From an uncultured Odoribacter sp. (GTDB lineage: Bacteria; Bacteroidota; Bacteroidia; Bacteroidales; Marinifilaceae): 19,328 nucleotides of DNA. This document shows, one piece after another, positions 1-6,767 of this stretch. Within the stretch, counting starts at the first letter, position 1. Each line of letters starts with the position of its first letter. The notes beneath the pieces were generated by a model. The model saw only the letters and a program-made list of their open reading frames with translations, was not told the DNA's origin and made no database searches. The translations under genes and the position numbers were made by a program. Where the stretch lies: contig CAMWQQ010000010.1 of assembly GCA_947176455.1 (NCBI GenBank), positions 1 through 19,328 of the forward strand, in the 5' to 3' direction.

Positions 1-1
1 G

Positions 2-2206
2 TTAATGGGTACGGCGTCGACGTATGAACTTTCGACGGGAAACACCTATCCGGCGGTGTCACGCCCTTGGGGAATGAATTTCTGGACACCTCAGACCGGG
101 AAAATGGGGGACGGTTGGGCTTATACCTATGCTTCCCGTAAAATCAGGGGATTCAAACAGACGCACCAGCCCAGTCCTTGGATAAACGATTACGGACAGT
201 TCGCGATTATGCCGGTTGTGGGCGGCGTGAAGTTCGACCAGAATGAGCGTGCCAGTTGGTTCAGCCACAAGAGCGAGACGGCAAAGCCTTATTATTACGG
301 GGTGTATCTTGCCGAACATGACGTGACGGCTGAACTTACCGCAACCGATAGGGCGGCGATGTTTCGCTTTACTTTTCCGGAAAGCGACCAGGCTTATGTG
401 GTTGTCGATGCTTTTGACGGAGGGTCTTATGTCAAGGTGCTTCCCGAGGCGAACCGGATCATCGGCTATACGACGAAAAATAGTGGCGGTGTGCCGGATA
501 ATTTCAAGAATTATTTCATCATCGAATTTGATAAGCCTTTCGCCTATACAGCTACGTTTAAAGAGGGGGAACTGACGGAGGATGCGGATGAGCAGCAGGC
601 GAAACACGTCGGTGCCGTGGTGGGTTTCAAGACCACAAGGGGAGAAACGGTGCATGTCCGGGTGGCTTCTTCGTTCATCGGTCTTGACCAGGCGGAGATA
701 AATTTGAAGGAACTCGGTAACCGCGGTTTTGACGCGCTTGTGGCGCAAAGCAAGGCGAGCTGGAACAAGGAACTCGGCAAAATCGAGGTGGATGGAGGAA
801 CGATGGAGCAATATCGCACGTTTTATTCGTGTATGTATCGTTCCCTTTTGTTTCCCCGCAAGTTCTATGAAATAAACGAAAAGGGGGAGATTGTGCATTA
901 CAGCCCGTTCAACGGAGAAGTGCTTCCCGGGTATCTGTTTACGGATACCGGTTTCTGGGACACGTTCCGCAGTCTGTTCCCGTTTTTGAACCTGATGTAT
1001 CCCGCTATGGCGAAGGAGATGCAGGAAGGCTTGCTGAATACGTACCGGGAGAGCGGTTTCTTCCCCGAGTGGGCAAGTCCCGGGCATCGAGGTTGTATGG
1101 TCGGCAACAATTCGGCGTCCGTGCTGGTGGATGCCTATGTGAAAGGCATCCGGGTGGACGATGTGAAAACGCTTTATGAGGGGCTTGTTTACGGTACGGA
1201 GCATGTGCATCCGAAAGTTTCCTCGACGGGACGGCTGGGGCATGAGTATTACAATAAGCTCGGCTATGTCCCCTACAATGTCGGTATTCATGAAAATGCC
1301 GCCCGGACGCTGGAATATGCTTATGACGACTGGTGCATATACCGGATTGCACAAATGCTCGGACGTCCTGAGCAGGAAGTGAAGCTGTATGCCGGTCGGG
1401 CGATGAATTACCGGAATCTTTTCGACAAGGAAACCGGTCTGATGCGGGGAAGGAATCAGGACGGGACGTTTATGGCTCCGTTTTCCCCGTTGAAATGGGG
1501 AGATGCTTTTACGGAAGGCAATAGCTGGCATTATACGTGGTCGGTATTTCATGACCCGCAGGGGTTGATTGACCTGATGGGAGGGGAGGAGCGTTTTGCG
1601 GGGATGCTTGATTCCGTTTTCGCCGTTCCGCCGTTGTTTGATGCAAGCTATTACGGGCAGGTCATTCATGAAATCCGGGAGATGCAAATCATGAACATGG
1701 GCAATTACGCTCACGGCAATCAGCCCGTGCAGCACATGATTTATCTGTATAATTATGCAGGGAAACCGTGGAAGGCGCAGTATTGGGTGCGGCAGGTGAT
1801 GAACAGAATGTATAAACCCGTGCCGGATGGTTATTGCGGGGATGAGGACAACGGGCAGACGTCGGCATGGTATGTGTTTTCCGCCCTCGGATTTTATCCC
1901 GTGGCACCGGGTACCACCCAATATGTGCTGGGCGCGCCTTTGTTTAAGCATGCGGTTCTGCACCTGGACAACGGCAAGGATTTTGTCATCCGTGCTTCCG
2001 CCAACAGTCCGGAGAATATCTATATGCAGTCCGTGACCTTCGGCGGAAAGAACTATACGAAGAACTATCTTGAACATTTCGACCTGCTGAAAGGCGGAGA
2101 ATTGAACATCCGGATGAGTGACAAGCCGAACCTGAAACGCGGAACGAAACGGGCAGACTTCCCGTACTCCTTTTCCGTTGCCGAACCCGAGAGAACGAGG
2201 AAATAG
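2..2206 (+). CDS. GH92 family alpha-mannosidase, 5'-truncated by window edge
   Basis: This is the C-terminal part (about 734 residues) of a glycoside hydrolase family 92 protein, a calcium-dependent exo-mannosidase family normally exported by Bacteroidales for glycan use. The frame is open at the window edge (a Leu codon precedes the first Met), and the family's N-terminal 'NP(L/F)MGTAS' motif starts right at the edge, so the true start and signal peptide lie outside. Family landmarks, numbered from the first Met at base 5, are a GNTYPAVSRPWGMNFWTPQTG-type N-terminal motif, WHYTWSVFHD in the helical domain, GNQPVQHMIYLYNYAG (Gln573), and the catalytic-base loop GDEDNGQTSAW (Asp613, Asp615). 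In the well-studied alpha-1,2-mannosidases the GNQP motif reads GNEP, with Glu as general acid; here it is Gln. The same change is known from GH92 enzymes that cleave mannose-alpha-1-phospho-6-mannose, so a mannosyl-phosphodiester substrate is plausible. Family assignment is very secure; the substrate is inference. Confidence 0.95.
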   Translation, partial: LMGTASTYELSTGNTYPAVSRPWGMNFWTPQTGKMGDGWAYTYASRKIRGFKQTHQPSPWINDYGQFAIMPVVGGVKFDQNERASWFSHKSETAKPYYYGVYLAEHDVTAELTATDRAAMFRFTFPESDQAYVVVDAFDGGSYVKVLPEANRIIGYTTKNSGGVPDNFKNYFIIEFDKPFAYTATFKEGELTEDADEQQAKHVGAVVGFKTTRGETVHVRVASSFIGLDQAEINLKELGNRGFDALVAQSKASWNKELGKIEVDGGTMEQYRTFYSCMYRSLLFPRKFYEINEKGEIVHYSPFNGEVLPGYLFTDTGFWDTFRSLFPFLNLMYPAMAKEMQEGLLNTYRESGFFPEWASPGHRGCMVGNNSASVLVDAYVKGIRVDDVKTLYEGLVYGTEHVHPKVSSTGRLGHEYYNKLGYVPYNVGIHENAARTLEYAYDDWCIYRIAQMLGRPEQEVKLYAGRAMNYRNLFDKETGLMRGRNQDGTFMAPFSPLKWGDAFTEGNSWHYTWSVFHDPQGLIDLMGGEERFAGMLDSVFAVPPLFDASYYGQVIHEIREMQIMNMGNYAHGNQPVQHMIYLYNYAGKPWKAQYWVRQVMNRMYKPVPDGYCGDEDNGQTSAWYVFSALGFYPVAPGTTQYVLGAPLFKHAVLHLDNGKDFVIRASANSPENIYMQSVTFGGKNYTKNYLEHFDLLKGGELNIRMSDKPNLKRGTKRADFPYSFSVAEPERTRK

Positions 2207-2251
2207 TACTTCTGAGGAGTGTGAATGATGGAGAGAAAATAGCCTAAAAAT

Positions 2252-2350
2252 GTAAAAATCGCCAGCGTAGAGTACGTTTTTTACGTAAAAATCGCCAGTG
2301 TAGAGTATGTTTTTTATATAAAAATCGCCAGTTAAGAGAACTTTTTTTAT
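2252..2350 (+). repeat. Three tandem 33-bp repeats upstream of ATPase gene
   Basis: Units lie at 2252-2284, 2285-2317 and 2318-2350. Each begins (G/A)TAAAAATCGCCAG, continues with a variable AG-rich centre and ends in a T-run plus TA(C/T). The first two units are nearly identical; the third differs in the middle and runs into a TATATTTG box. A single unit recurs at 4137-4169 in front of the truncated ATPase copy. There are no spacers, so this is not CRISPR. The array sits in the promoter region and may bind a regulator or have been duplicated by slippage. Confidence 0.9.
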
Positions 2351-2355
2351 ATTTG
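2348..2355 (+). promoter_or_regulatory. Putative Bacteroidetes -7 box (TATATTTG) for ATPase gene
   Basis: TATATTTG fits the Bacteroidetes -7 consensus TAnnTTTG and lies 20 nt before the ATPase start codon, giving a very short leader. No good TTTG -33 box is seen 19-21 nt upstream. The same box occurs at the same position relative to the truncated second copy, which supports it as a conserved functional element. Confidence 0.5.
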
Positions 2356-2375
2356 CGGGAGAAATTGATGAAGGA

Positions 2376-3506
2376 ATGGAAGCAATAAATAGGATACTCC
2401 AGGAGAGAATTACGGCACGGATTGCGCCTAACAAGGCAGTGTTGATTTTCGGGGCTCGGCGGGTAGGCAAAACGATGATGATGCGTAGCATCGTGGAAAA
2501 TTACGCTGGTCGGACGATGATGCTTAACGGTGAAGATTACGATACGTTGGCTTTATTGGAGAATCGAACGGTCGCCAATTACCGGCATTTGTTGGAGGGG
2601 ATAGACCTCTTGGCGATTGACGAGGCGCAGAATATCCCGCAAATCGGCAGTATTTTGAAATTGATTGTCGATGAAATACCGGGGGTAAGCGTATTGGCGA
2701 GCGGTTCGTCATCGTTCGATTTGCTGAATAAGACAGGCGAGCCGTTGGTTGGTCGCAGTACTCAATTCCTGCTGACTCCTTTTTCGCAACGGGAAATCGC
2801 CCAAACGGAAACGGCACTTGAAACCCGTCAGAACCTTGAATCTCGTTTAATCTACGGTTCTTATCCGGAGGTGGTGATGCTGGATAATTATGAACGCAAG
2901 ACCGATTATTTGCGCGATATTGTCGGTGCGTATTTGCTGAAAGATATTTTGGCAATCGACGGACTGAAAAATTCGGGCAAAATGCGCGATTTGTTGCGAC
3001 TTGTCGCTTTTCAATTGGGTAGCGTGGTTTCTTATGAGGAGTTGGGCAGACAACTCGGTATGAGCAAGACGACTGTCGAGAAATACCTCGACTTGTTGGA
3101 AAAGGTTTTTGTCGTCTATCGGCTGGGAACCTATTCGTGCAATCTTCGCAAAGAAGTGACGAAAGCCGGGAAATGGTACTTTTATGACAATGGCATTCGC
3201 AATGCCATTATCGGAGCTTTTTCTCCGTTGTCCATGCGGCAGGATGTCGGTGCGCTATGGGAAAACTACCTCATTGGCGAACGGCGCAAAGCGAATTTCA
3301 ACGAGGGATTGCACAAGGAGTTCTACTTTTGGCGTACCTACGACAAGCAGGAGATTGACCTGATTGAAGAGAGTCCCAATGGCTTGTCCGCCTTGGAGTT
3401 CAAATGGGGGAGCAAGATACCGACTGCACCGAAAGCATTTCAAGAAGCGTATCCCCATGCTGTTTTTCAAGTTGTGAACCGGGACAATTATTTGGAGTTT
3501 GTGTGA
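2376..3506 (+). CDS. AAA-type ATPase, AAA_14/DUF4143 family
   Basis: A 376-aa ATPase of the family common in Bacteroidales accessory regions: an N-terminal AAA_14 P-loop domain followed by DUF4143. Walker A is GARRVGKT (residues 26-33), Walker B is LLAIDEAQ (about 78-85), and a sensor-like VLASGSSS follows at about 107-114. The C-terminal half has a winged-helix-like stretch (SYEELGRQLGMSKTTVEKYLDLLEKVFVVYRL is split over two helices) and the family's nuclease-like end with FYFWRTYDKQEIDLIEE and LEFKWG. The start at 2376 is preferred because the diverged copy at 4195 conserves it; an out-of-frame ATG lies 8 nt upstream and opens only a 6-codon ORF. The cellular role of DUF4143 ATPases is not well established; roles in DNA transactions or toxin-antitoxin-like behaviour have been suggested. 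It stands alone behind a repeat-rich promoter, with a hairpin after the stop. Confidence 0.93.
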   Translation: MEAINRILQERITARIAPNKAVLIFGARRVGKTMMMRSIVENYAGRTMMLNGEDYDTLALLENRTVANYRHLLEGIDLLAIDEAQNIPQIGSILKLIVDEIPGVSVLASGSSSFDLLNKTGEPLVGRSTQFLLTPFSQREIAQTETALETRQNLESRLIYGSYPEVVMLDNYERKTDYLRDIVGAYLLKDILAIDGLKNSGKMRDLLRLVAFQLGSVVSYEELGRQLGMSKTTVEKYLDLLEKVFVVYRLGTYSCNLRKEVTKAGKWYFYDNGIRNAIIGAFSPLSMRQDVGALWENYLIGERRKANFNEGLHKEFYFWRTYDKQEIDLIEESPNGLSALEFKWGSKIPTAPKAFQEAYPHAVFQVVNRDNYLEFV

Positions 3507-3517
3507 TTATTTTTGAA

Positions 3518-3559
3518 AACAGGATTCAGACACAAGCGAACTTATTGCTGAATCCTGTT
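3518..3559 (+). terminator. Hairpin after the DUF4143 ATPase, possible terminator
   Basis: Perfect 12-bp inverted repeat AACAGGATTCAG (3518-3529) and CTGAATCCTGTT (3548-3559), with an 18-nt loop, 12 nt after the stop codon. The downstream sequence is AT-rich but lacks a clean T-run, so it could be a weak or bidirectional terminator between two converging genes, or a recombination scar. Confidence 0.45.
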
Positions 3560-3592
3560 ATTTACACAATTTTGGATAGTGCCTGATTTATT

Positions 3593-3859
3593 TTAACAGC
3601 TTCTTGTCACAGCCTCCAGTAGCACAAGATTGTTGTTGCCCGCAGCATTTTTAATTGTACCGAATTCGGTACAATTAAAATCAGGGTTATAGAGCATCTC
3701 CCATTCACCAAGATACTCAATCGTACTTTTCAGACTCAACCATTTGAAAATAATGTGCTCTTGCATTTGACTTCGAGCCATATCGGTCAAGCTGATATAA
3801 TCTTCTTCGTTGTATTGAACAATGGTGATGTCTGTATCTTGAACGGTAATTTTTGCCAT
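3593..3859 (-). pseudogene. Truncated KilA-N domain protein (N-terminal fragment)
   Basis: An 88-residue fragment. The start is set at the MAKITVQDTDITI motif (ATG at 3859), not the ATG 10 codons upstream, because KilA-N proteins of Bacteroidetes begin this way and the promoter spacing fits. EEDYISLTDMAR, then a W-containing helix, IEYLGEWEMLYNPDFN and EFGTIKNAAG match the KilA-N DNA-binding domain, found in phage and mobile-element proteins. Family members usually run well beyond 200 residues; here similarity ends after NNNLVL and the frame stops seven codons later, so the 3' half is lost. The coding sequence contains a perfect 32-bp palindrome (3649-3680). It might still express a short DNA-binding peptide, but decay is more likely. 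It converges with the ATPase gene. Confidence 0.75.
3649..3680. repeat. 32-bp perfect palindrome inside KilA-N fragment
   Basis: Left arm TTTTAATTGTACCGAA (3649-3664) is followed with no spacer by its exact reverse complement TTCGGTACAATTAAAA (3665-3680). It includes EcoRI-like GAATTC at the centre and overlaps codons for the residues FNCTEFGTIK. A perfect palindrome this long could extrude as a cruciform or bind a dimeric protein. Confidence 0.95.
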
Positions 3860-3886
3860 CGGAGTATAACATATTGATTTCAAGTA

Positions 3887-3917
3887 CAAAATTAAGTAAA
3901 GATTGCTAAATTTACAA
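3887..3917 (-). promoter_or_regulatory. Promoter for the KilA-N fragment
   Basis: On the minus strand, TAATTTTG (3887-3894) matches the Bacteroidetes -7 box TAnnTTTG, and TTG (3915-3917) lies exactly 20 nt upstream as a -33 element. The -7 box ends 27 nt before the chosen ATG at 3859. This is the best-spaced promoter in the window. Confidence 0.6.
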
Positions 3918-4136
3918 CGGAATTCCCCGGGTGTTTTTGTTGAAATACATACTTCGGTTTTTAGTTTTTAAGGGCTGACTTGTATGGTGCCATTAGGTCT
4001 GAAAATAGTTGCTCCGATTCTGTTATAAAAAGCGAGATTATATGCTTTTGTTTTACTTCAATGAGTACAAGATAGGATATGAAATAGATTCTGTTGCATC
4101 TAGGGAGAGTGAATAACGGTGACAAATAACTAAATT
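3918..4136. other. Intergenic stretch with no recognisable gene
   Basis: AT-rich sequence between the KilA-N promoter and the second ATPase-type promoter block. Open frames on both strands give no recognisable protein, and no hairpin or repeat stands out. It is probably debris of earlier rearrangement. Confidence 0.5.
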
Positions 4137-4326
4137 GTAAAAATCGCCAGTTAAGAGAACTTTTTTTATATTTGTAAGAGAAATCGATGAAGGAATGGAA
4201 GCGATAAATAGAATATTCCAGGAGAAAATCACGGCACGGATTGCGTCCAACAAGGCTGTGTTGATTTTCGGGGCGTGGCGTGTGGGTAAAACGGTGATGA
4301 TGCGTAGCATTGTAGAAAATTTGTAA
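4137..4326 (+). pseudogene. 5'-only second copy of DUF4143 ATPase with its promoter
   Basis: Bases 4137-4321 align without gaps to 2318-2502 (constant offset 1819), with about 21 differences counted by eye, roughly 89% identity. The copy holds one 33-bp repeat unit (4137-4169), the TATATTTG box (4167-4174), an ATG at 4195 and codons through Walker A (GAWRVGKT, Arg to Trp relative to the intact gene) to MMRSIVEN. After AAAATTT the match ends abruptly and a TAA follows, leaving a 43-codon ORF. Many differences are synonymous, so this was probably a separate functional paralog before truncation, not a recent duplication. The break at about 4321 marks the left edge of inserted or deleted DNA. Confidence 0.88.
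4167..4174 (+). promoter_or_regulatory. Putative -7 box of truncated ATPase copy
   Basis: TATATTTG at the same distance from the start codon as in the intact gene. If still active, transcripts would run through the truncated ORF into the orphan fragment and possibly toward the operon at 4675. Confidence 0.4.
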
Positions 4327-4511
4327 ATGCTGTATTTGAACCACAAGAACAGGTCAATGATGCACAGGCGAATCTACTTGGCGTAGCCTTTGAAATTGCC
4401 ATAGGCGGACAAGTGCAGGTTTATGTCGGAACTGAATCCGGTGGTTCTTCTTCTGAATTTCCATGGAATGATGATGTAGCAAAGAAGCATACTTCGATTA
4501 AACTGAGATAG
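4326..4511 (+). pseudogene. Orphan 3' coding fragment, product not recognised
   Basis: In a frame different from the ATPase remnant, an open stretch encodes about 61 residues with ordinary protein character (NAVFEPQEQVNDAQANLLG, then AFEIAIGGQVQVYVGTESGG, then SEFPWNDDVAKKH) and ends in TAG at 4509-4511. It has no start codon near its left edge and begins exactly at the ATPase junction, so it reads as the C-terminal end of a gene whose 5' part was deleted. The Gly/Ser-rich segment followed by a polar tail faintly recalls C-terminal tails of mobilisation proteins, but I cannot assign a family. Confidence 0.4.
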
Positions 4512-4532
4512 TTAATTGATTGTAAATGTATT

Positions 4533-4572
4533 TATTGCAGATTCTTATCCATATATGCAAGCGTCTGCAATA
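4533..4572 (+). terminator. Inverted repeat after orphan fragment
   Basis: TATTGCAGA (4533-4541) and TCTGCAATA (4564-4572) form a 9-bp stem with a 22-nt loop, followed by a T-rich run. It is a weak terminator candidate for the orphan fragment, or an operator upstream of the operon at 4675. No exact TAnnTTTG promoter is visible between here and 4675. Confidence 0.35.
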
Positions 4573-4674
4573 TTTTATATATCTTTATAGTCAGAAAATG
4601 ACAATTCCTCACTGAAAAGGTCACTAAAGAGACGATGATCGTTTAGTTTACATAAATTGTATTGATTTTTTGCA

Positions 4675-6759
4675 ATGGGAGGACTTTTAGCATTCAGGGT
4701 CGGAAACTTTGACACAACAGCAGAACGTGAGCAGTTTCGGTTTCTCTGTGAGCAACTCAAAGCTCACTATGAGGATTCGAATGAATTCTGTGTGCTCGCA
4801 GGCAACTATAATATTGGTTGCGAACTGGATGCGTTGTTTATAAAAAAGGATGCGATTATTGCAATTGAGTTCAAGAATTATGGCGGTAAGGTCATAGCTA
4901 ACGAAAATGGTGAATGGACATGTGATGGTAAGGTAATTAAAGGAGGTTCTCGCAAAACGATACTTCAGCAGGCTCGCATCAACCATTCTACTGTTAAAAA
5001 GGAACTGAAAGCTCTTGGCGTGTCAAAGGAAAACATCAAGGACGTGCCAACTTTGATCATTTTCAACAAACCGGTAGAAATCACGAATAATCTTAGTGTT
5101 ACCAATAAATCCTGGCTTCACATTACTGATAACGAACATTTCATTGAAAAGTTGGATGACATCACTTGTCCTCATACCGACCTTGATCCACTCGGAATCG
5201 TTAATCTTGCGGAAACTCTCAACCTAAATCCCTTCTACCTGACAGAATTCAGCAATGCTACTTATGACAAACCAATAGAGCAAATTGAGAAAATCGAGTT
5301 GTTCGAAGATATAAAGAAGTATGAGCCCCTCACTGAAGAGAGAAAACAGAACGAAAAACCAAAGGAGAAAGAGGAAAAGTTAAACTTAAACTTAAATTCT
5401 TTTGTAATCGAGAACGAAGATAGTATTGCACTTTCGGATTTTGTTAAAAGGGTAGTGAGTTTATCGCTCAAACTCGACAATTTTATTGTCAAGGTGCTTG
5501 ACGGCACAAGTGCATCTTCATCTTTTGCAGCACATGGAATAAGGTTAACTCAAGAATATGTTGTGACAATAAGTGCAGATGGCATAGGTGAACATTGTGT
5601 AAAACTCGCAAGATTCACGAATCATGATGTTAAAGCCATTTCGCCTTCTACAATCTTTTGGGAAGAAGGTGAGAGAATTGCAACTGAAAGTGACAATTCA
5701 TCTGGCGTTGTCGAAGAACATCAATCAAAAGAACTATTGAATACTAATTCGAACGTTTGTTTCCGAAAGTCAAAGACGATTCTGCCACATTGGCTTGACA
5801 AAAAGATTTTTAATGACCATCAAGCTATTTATGCTCCAGAGCATGAGCGTTATGAGTATAATCTTGATCTCAACGAAGAAGAACTTAAAGTCTATCTTGC
5901 TACTTACTTCCCTCGCAGTTATGCAGAGATGTTTTGTATTGTCGATAATCTTTTGCAGAATAAATGCCTGAAGGAAACAATGGTACAAGATGAGATTAGT
6001 GTATTGGATTGCGGTTGCGGTACAGGAGGTGAAATTCTTGGCTTGATTATAGCAATTGGAAAGCATTTACCACATGCAAAAATCAACGTTACCGCAATAG
6101 ATGGTAATGCCGGTGCTTTGCTCATACTCAAGGATTTGGTAGAGAGTAACCCAAATAAAAAAGTACAGGTTGGACTGAGAACATTAAGTCAGACATTAAG
6201 CACCAGTGAAGACGTGGAAAAACTTGCATCCGGAAAGGAAAATTACCATTTCGTCCTATGTGACAAGATGGTTTGTGAGTTGATTTCTAAAGAGGTATTG
6301 CCAACAAATGCATACGCAATTATGGCAAAGATGCTTGCGACCTATCTTCATGAAAACGGGTTGCTGATAATGCTTGATGTAACAACGAAAGACGAACGTT
6401 CAGGATATTTCTATCCTCAGTTGATGAATAGTGCAATAAATGACTATGTTGGTAAAAACAGAACCATTGAAACTCTTCTGCCGTTGTCGTGCGCATGCTA
6501 TGATGGGTGTAGTGACCTTTGCTTTATGCAGCAAACATTCAGCGTAAGTCACTCTCACAAATTACATGACGAAAGTAGGGTGTGTTATAGGGTGCTGTGT
6601 AGAAAACCGCTTAAGACAGCTATCATGCAAGGGATGGAAACGGCAAAGCTTGCCCACATCATACACCCCACCAAATACAAGCAAAATGACGATTCGGCGA
6701 TTTGCAGCCAATCTAAAAACAATGAAATAACAATTGACAGTTTTAATATAAATCTATAA
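4675..6759 (+). CDS. NERD nuclease domain fused to Rsm22-like methyltransferase
   Basis: A 694-aa protein and first gene of the island operon. Residues 14-135 look like a NERD (nuclease-related, PD-(D/E)XK-like) domain: Glu18 in AEREQF, Asp52 in ELDALF, then Glu65-x-Lys67 in IAIEFKNYGG, followed by the family's long conserved helix after GSRKTILQQA. A charged Lys/Glu linker occupies about 205-240 and an unassigned region about 241-370. Residues about 375-645 carry a class I SAM-binding fold, with motif I VLDCGCGTGG (443-452) and acidic motif II ending at Asp476 (VTAID). The leading YFPRSYAEMF and a C-terminal Cys cluster (Cys606, 608, 612, 616) followed by a DESRVCYRVLCRK ending recall the Rsm22/METTL17 rRNA methyltransferase family. 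Target (DNA or RNA) is unknown. The start is the first in-frame Met that keeps the NERD domain whole. Followed after 8 bp by the helicase. Confidence 0.85.
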   Translation: MGGLLAFRVGNFDTTAEREQFRFLCEQLKAHYEDSNEFCVLAGNYNIGCELDALFIKKDAIIAIEFKNYGGKVIANENGEWTCDGKVIKGGSRKTILQQARINHSTVKKELKALGVSKENIKDVPTLIIFNKPVEITNNLSVTNKSWLHITDNEHFIEKLDDITCPHTDLDPLGIVNLAETLNLNPFYLTEFSNATYDKPIEQIEKIELFEDIKKYEPLTEERKQNEKPKEKEEKLNLNLNSFVIENEDSIALSDFVKRVVSLSLKLDNFIVKVLDGTSASSSFAAHGIRLTQEYVVTISADGIGEHCVKLARFTNHDVKAISPSTIFWEEGERIATESDNSSGVVEEHQSKELLNTNSNVCFRKSKTILPHWLDKKIFNDHQAIYAPEHERYEYNLDLNEEELKVYLATYFPRSYAEMFCIVDNLLQNKCLKETMVQDEISVLDCGCGTGGEILGLIIAIGKHLPHAKINVTAIDGNAGALLILKDLVESNPNKKVQVGLRTLSQTLSTSEDVEKLASGKENYHFVLCDKMVCELISKEVLPTNAYAIMAKMLATYLHENGLLIMLDVTTKDERSGYFYPQLMNSAINDYVGKNRTIETLLPLSCACYDGCSDLCFMQQTFSVSHSHKLHDESRVCYRVLCRKPLKTAIMQGMETAKLAHIIHPTKYKQNDDSAICSQSKNNEITIDSFNINL

Positions 6760-6767
6760 ATCTAATC

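Noticed and set aside
2252..2350. CRISPR array
   Set aside because: The repeats are directly adjacent with no unique spacers and no cas genes are nearby.
59..2491. 810-codon open frame on the minus strand opposite the GH92 gene
   Set aside because: It lies antisense to a well-conserved GH92 gene and its translation has no protein-like motifs; long antisense frames are common opposite genes with biased codon use.
3961..4344. 127-codon minus-strand frame opposite the ATPase stub
   Set aside because: It reads through the promoter repeat and antisense of the stub; no domain is recognisable.
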